In this document: positions 62,568-64,000 of the stretch, piece by piece
Layout: the number at the start of each line of letters is the position of its first letter
How positions within the stretch are numbered: position 1 is the first letter of the stretch
From: a bacterium BMS3Bbin08
GTDB taxonomy: Bacteria; Nitrospirota; Thermodesulfovibrionia; UBA6902; BMS3Bbin08
Assembly: GCA_002897775.1 (NCBI GenBank)
Contig: BDTR01000051.1
Coordinates: 1-64,000 of the forward strand
DNA length: 64,000 bases
Reading direction: 5' to 3'
Program-made: the position numbers and the translations under genes
Notes under the pieces: model-generated
Databases searched by the model: none
Seen by the model: only the letters and a program-made list of their open reading frames with translations
Told to the model about the DNA's origin: nothing

Positions 62568-63038
62568 ATGGACGAGAAATTAAGGCAGCTTATTTTTCAG
62601 GAAGAGGAACAACTCGGGCTTCTTCAGTTGTTAAGCAAAGAAGAGGTCGAGCAGGTTATCCCCTTTTTTAAGGCCGCCTCATATCCCGCGGGCTCTACAT
62701 TATTTAATGAAGGAGATCCCGGGGGATTCATTGCCTTTATTCTTTCCGGCACGCTGGAGGCCAAAACAAGTACTGAATTCGACAGGGCGCCGCTGGTTCT
62801 CGGCACGCTCAAAAAAGGTTCTTTTATCGGAGAGACCATGTTCACTAACGCAAAGGCCCCGCGCGCTGCCACAGTGGTGGTACTCGAAAACGCTGAACTG
62901 CTTATTCTCACGAATGAAGCGCTGGAATCGATCATTCAGCAATATTCCCAGATCGGCGTCAAGCTGTTAAGGGGCCTGCTCAAGATCACAACCATTCGTT
63001 TGCTCAAGGCCATAGAAAAACTGGGAGTGGCTTTTTAA
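62568..63038 (+). CDS. cyclic nucleotide-binding domain protein
   Basis: 156 aa. A cNMP-binding barrel (about residues 25-125) with the phosphate-binding cassette GSFIGETMFTNAKAPRAAT including the Gly-Glu pair and the Arg that holds the phosphate. No helix-turn-helix, so it is not itself a transcription factor; ends in a dimer helix. A perfect CRP-type box lies upstream, and a cyclase-like gene is 1 kb away, so a cyclic-nucleotide circuit is likely. Confidence 0.85.
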   Translation: MDEKLRQLIFQEEEQLGLLQLLSKEEVEQVIPFFKAASYPAGSTLFNEGDPGGFIAFILSGTLEAKTSTEFDRAPLVLGTLKKGSFIGETMFTNAKAPRAATVVVLENAELLILTNEALESIIQQYSQIGVKLLRGLLKITTIRLLKAIEKLGVAF

Positions 63039-63071
63039 ACATGGCTTATCCCATGAAGCTGGAGCAGGGTA

Positions 63072-64000
63072 ATGACAAATAAGGATAACAAAGACCGGCA
63101 ATCGGGAAACTATATTCCATGGTTTCTCAGGTCTGATGATACCCCTTCATCAGGGGATTTTCAGCTTTTTTTTGACAGATTAAGTCATAGAGTTAAACAA
63201 TTACTTGACTGCGATGAAATAAGTTCATCCGACCTGCCCCATTTTGGTCACCAGCTGGAATCTAAAAGCCGTCAGAAATTTCTATATAATAAGGACAGCG
63301 GCCTTTCCCTTCCTTCTCAGATCAGTGATTATTTTAAAAGCTCAACGATAAAAAAACAGTGGAAGGCAGAGATCGGGAGATTCATCCTCGATAAATACAA
63401 GGCCGGATTCCAGGATACAGAAAATGAGGACGACGTCAACAAAAAAATAAATGACCTGGCAAAAGAGAATAATGCCGTGATCTTTGAGCACCAGAAAAAA
63501 AGTTATTCCTCATTATTCAAAGAAAGATTGGGCGTATTGGAAGTATTGCTGCAGATATTCCCGCAAAAGAACAAGAAAGTATTTTCAGACTTTACAGGGG
63601 ACATAAAAAGCTATTTTGCTGAATCCGGGATAATGTTCGATCTGGACGAACAGGATCAGATAAAACCGCTGGATGCACCGCTGCTTCAGAAAGAAGTTAT
63701 TGATGATCTTCTGCCCAGACTTCAGTCGCAACATCCGGAAATAGCAAAGGAACTGGTTAAAGCCTATCACGACATGTTAAACGGCGAAAGCTTTGATTCG
63801 GTTTTTTTCGATGCCTTTGCGGCGCTGGAGAAGTTAGCCAGAGAAATAACCGGTGATCCCAAATTTGAATTTACAAAAAGTAACCTGAATAAATATTACC
63901 CTGGCGTGCATATAGCGATCCATTCAATAATGGATAACTTGCGCGGTCTCAGGGACAATGATGTCAAGGATGAGAGAAAAACACCGGAACCGTATGAAAT
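63072..64000 (+). CDS. partial gene, possible abortive-infection/HEPN-type protein
   Basis: Open from ATG 63072 (GGAG 7 bases upstream) to the window end, 309 aa so far, no stop. The N-terminal part is helical and polar with no family recognised. From about residue 235 (FFDAFAALEKLAREITGD, then SIMDNLRGLRD) it resembles the HEPN-like C-terminal domain found in some Abi proteins, whose Rx4-6H motif would be beyond the window. Starts 33 bp after the cyclic-nucleotide-binding gene on the same strand. Confidence 0.45.
   Translation, partial: MTNKDNKDRQSGNYIPWFLRSDDTPSSGDFQLFFDRLSHRVKQLLDCDEISSSDLPHFGHQLESKSRQKFLYNKDSGLSLPSQISDYFKSSTIKKQWKAEIGRFILDKYKAGFQDTENEDDVNKKINDLAKENNAVIFEHQKKSYSSLFKERLGVLEVLLQIFPQKNKKVFSDFTGDIKSYFAESGIMFDLDEQDQIKPLDAPLLQKEVIDDLLPRLQSQHPEIAKELVKAYHDMLNGESFDSVFFDAFAALEKLAREITGDPKFEFTKSNLNKYYPGVHIAIHSIMDNLRGLRDNDVKDERKTPEPYE

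Noticed and set aside
1-64000. CRISPR array or cas genes
   Set aside because: The repeats seen are few, long and not evenly spaced; no cas-type product was found.

Overview
The window reads as a chromosomal segment of a Gram-negative, probably anaerobic bacterium with moderate G+C content. It has an LPS transport protein (LptD), multiheme c-type cytochromes, pyruvate phosphate dikinase plus GTP-dependent PEP carboxykinase, sigma-54-type promoter elements, two-subunit glycyl-tRNA synthetase and several PilZ proteins. The gene content and the style of the sensor and cytochrome genes suggest Nitrospirota (Thermodesulfovibrionia-like) or a neighbouring Desulfobacterota lineage. This placement is an inference from protein style; there is no rRNA gene in the window.

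Layout. 1-3.8 kb: possible insertion-sequence end, a DksA-type regulator with a basic tail, a baeRF/Vms1-like release-factor protein behind two operator-like palindromes, an AI-2E-type exporter and a class I amidotransferase. 3.9-7.3 kb: D-aminoacylase, an orphan EcfT and a periplasmic murein amidase; with the two previous genes this is one tightly packed minus-strand unit. 7.5-10.5 kb: a PilZ/zinc-ribbon/AAA+ regulator whose sigma-54 contact loop is altered, then small redox-type genes (42-aa zinc protein, DUF1858, mini heme-copper oxidase-like protein, NifU) next to two FNR-like boxes. 10.7-16.7 kb: glyQ, glyS, ppdK. 16.8-23.3 kb: an accessory region with hicBA, two unknown membrane proteins, a GeoRSP-type PqqD/radical SAM/SPASM set, a cupin and a frameshifted sensor/permease chimera. 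23.5-31.7 kb: a surface cytochrome locus, with a 1380-aa multiheme LamG protein and an overlapping 930-aa NHL/BACON/PEGA/FG-GAP protein transcribed away from a pentaheme cytochrome; both directions carry a sigma-54-like promoter. 31.7-42.3 kb: lipoprotein, VTT and TPR proteins, trpS, an M50 peptidase, tRNA-Thr(CGU), an unrecognised tandem kinase-like protein, pckG and an MshEN-PilT ATPase. 42.8-55.4 kb: a plus-strand run xerC-hslV-hslU-trpF-PLD-trpB-trpA-MBL-accD-folC-lptD. 55.6-64 kb: mazG, pyruvate-kinase-C-like protein, hpt, PilZ proteins, LsrF-family aldolase, zinc dehydrogenase, TusA, a class III cyclase-like protein, CBM48, a cyclic-nucleotide-binding protein behind a perfect CRP-type palindrome, and the start of a gene with a possible abortive-infection-type C-terminus.

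How it fits together. The core is housekeeping (tRNA charging, tryptophan, fatty acid and folate synthesis, proteolysis, the PEP/pyruvate node). The distinctive parts are the sigma-54-linked surface cytochrome locus, the GeoRSP set, the tandem kinase-like protein and a cyclic-nucleotide/c-di-GMP signalling cluster at the right end. Intergenic spaces are full of short repeats: at least three families of about 90-130 bp and many perfect snap-back palindromes, often starting exactly at gene stop codons.
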